Of a stretch of DNA of 35,456 bases, positions 35,040 to 35,456 are shown in pieces. Numbering within the stretch: the stretch's first letter is position 1; each line of letters begins with the position of its first letter. The translations under genes were made by a program, and so were the position numbers. Origin of the DNA: Desulfovibrio sp. OH1186_COT-070 (GTDB taxonomy: Bacteria; Desulfobacterota; Desulfovibrionia; Desulfovibrionales; Desulfovibrionaceae); assembly GCF_003860215.1 (NCBI RefSeq), contig NZ_RQYH01000023.1:1-35456 (forward strand), in the 5' to 3' direction. Under the pieces are notes generated by a model that had not been told where the DNA came from, made no database searches, and saw only the letters and a program-made list of their open reading frames with translations.

Positions 35040-35201
35040 CCTCTGGCTGTGTGTGGTGCGGAGGAAGCCTGCCGCGCAGGGCCGATGAACCTTAATCGTA
35101 TTCTCAGCACCAGTCGGAACGTCAAAATCATCGGCCAAAGCCGTACCGTCAAGCAGGGTCGCGCCCAGCAGCATGCCCAGAGCACCTTGAGTCAACTGCA
35201 T
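35040..35201 (-). pseudogene. 5' remnant of a secreted-protein gene
   Basis: On the minus strand a strong GAGGAGG site lies five bases before ATG 35201. The product begins MQLTQGALGMLLGATLLDG and continues with ALADDFDVPTGAENTI, a signal peptide ending at ALA|DD followed by a beta-strand-like start. After about 36-54 codons the frame runs into the antisense of the glycosyltransferase 3' end, where it cannot be a real product. I read it as the surviving start of a larger exported protein, perhaps an autotransporter-like adhesin, truncated by deletion or rearrangement. The family is not identified. Confidence 0.5.
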
Positions 35202-35359
35202 AACATCCTCCTCAAATAATACATAAAATACGCCTTTTTCCGCCCACTGCCGGAAAAGTACATTTTTTCGCCAGCCAGTCAGGAAAGCTCAAGCCTGCGC
35301 CTGATGGAGTTCAAAAAACGCCTCGACAATCACGACAGCTATTTTTTCGTATCCACGCT
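35202..35359. other. Upstream region of the truncated gene up to the IS end
   Basis: This A+T-richer stretch holds the leader and presumably the promoter of the minus-strand remnant. I could not identify a convincing -35/-10 pair, and I see no other gene. Confidence 0.4.
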
Positions 35360-35456
35360 TAGATAGTGTCGTCAAATTATAGTTGCCCACAATGAGATGC
35401 ACCTGATTTGCACGGCGGCAAGGAAGGAAAGGCTTCGTTTTGCGTAGCGCGTAGCG
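35360..35456. mobile_element. Terminal fragment of an insertion sequence (right flank)
   Basis: TAGATAGTGTCGTCAAA (35360-35376) is the exact reverse complement of 82-98. The following sequence, with a short tandem GCGTAGC at the very end, would be the first 97 bases of the element. No transposase start is visible before the window ends. Confidence 0.55.

Noticed and set aside
1..35456. CRISPR arrays, rRNA genes, prophage or integrase genes
   Set aside because: Read on both strands. No regularly spaced repeats, rRNA segments, integrases or phage structural genes were seen.

Overview
The window looks like chromosome of a delta-proteobacterial sulfate reducer of the Desulfovibrio type. This is inferred from the gene set and style: G+C-rich DNA, a zapA/6S RNA/rny neighbourhood, a TRAP transporter under a sigma-54 activator, a Cache-type chemoreceptor with a sigma-28-like promoter, and Mla/MCE lipid-transport genes. 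No species call is possible from sequence alone. Both ends of the window run into the same inverted-repeat sequence (82-98 and 35360-35376, reverse complements), which looks like the terminus of one insertion sequence family, so the segment is bracketed by two IS copies.

Layout. 131-1099 (minus) is an unrecognised membrane protein, divergent from a family-2 glycosyltransferase (1258-2409) with a good sigma-70 promoter. Next comes a housekeeping block: glmU, a ZapB-like coiled coil, zapA, a 6S RNA candidate, rny, a TRIC/UPF0126 membrane protein and the zinc importer znuACB. polA (minus) converges on znuB. From 12577 an MCE-type lipid transport operon runs rightward: STAS-MlaE permease, ATPase, long MlaD, PqiC-like lipoprotein. 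It is translationally coupled to an HD-GYP response regulator. Then follow tRNA-Glu(CTC) with promoter and terminator, a HigB/HigA-like toxin-antitoxin pair and a secreted M15 peptidase.

19555-25977 is the most distinctive accessory region. It holds a PAS/AAA+/Fis sigma-54 activator, a textbook sigma-54 promoter (21109-21124), a thiamine-diphosphate lyase resembling the ILVBL/2-hydroxyacyl-CoA-lyase branch, and a complete DctP-DctQ-DctM TRAP importer, closed by a 15-bp-stem bidirectional terminator. It reads as a regulated uptake-and-cleavage module for an unidentified carboxylate. The activator has GAFSDA in place of the sigma-54-contacting GAFTGA motif.

The right third is mainly minus strand: rlmE, yebC, mlaF, mlaD, mlaC, mlaA, an OppD-type ATPase and a chemoreceptor. 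This second mla set has no mlaE permease gene, although the window holds a STAS-MlaE about 17 kb away. A CgeB-like glycosyltransferase (33447-35039, plus) follows. Beyond it lies the 5' fragment of a secreted-protein gene that keeps a strong ribosome binding site and signal peptide but has lost its body, next to the right IS end.
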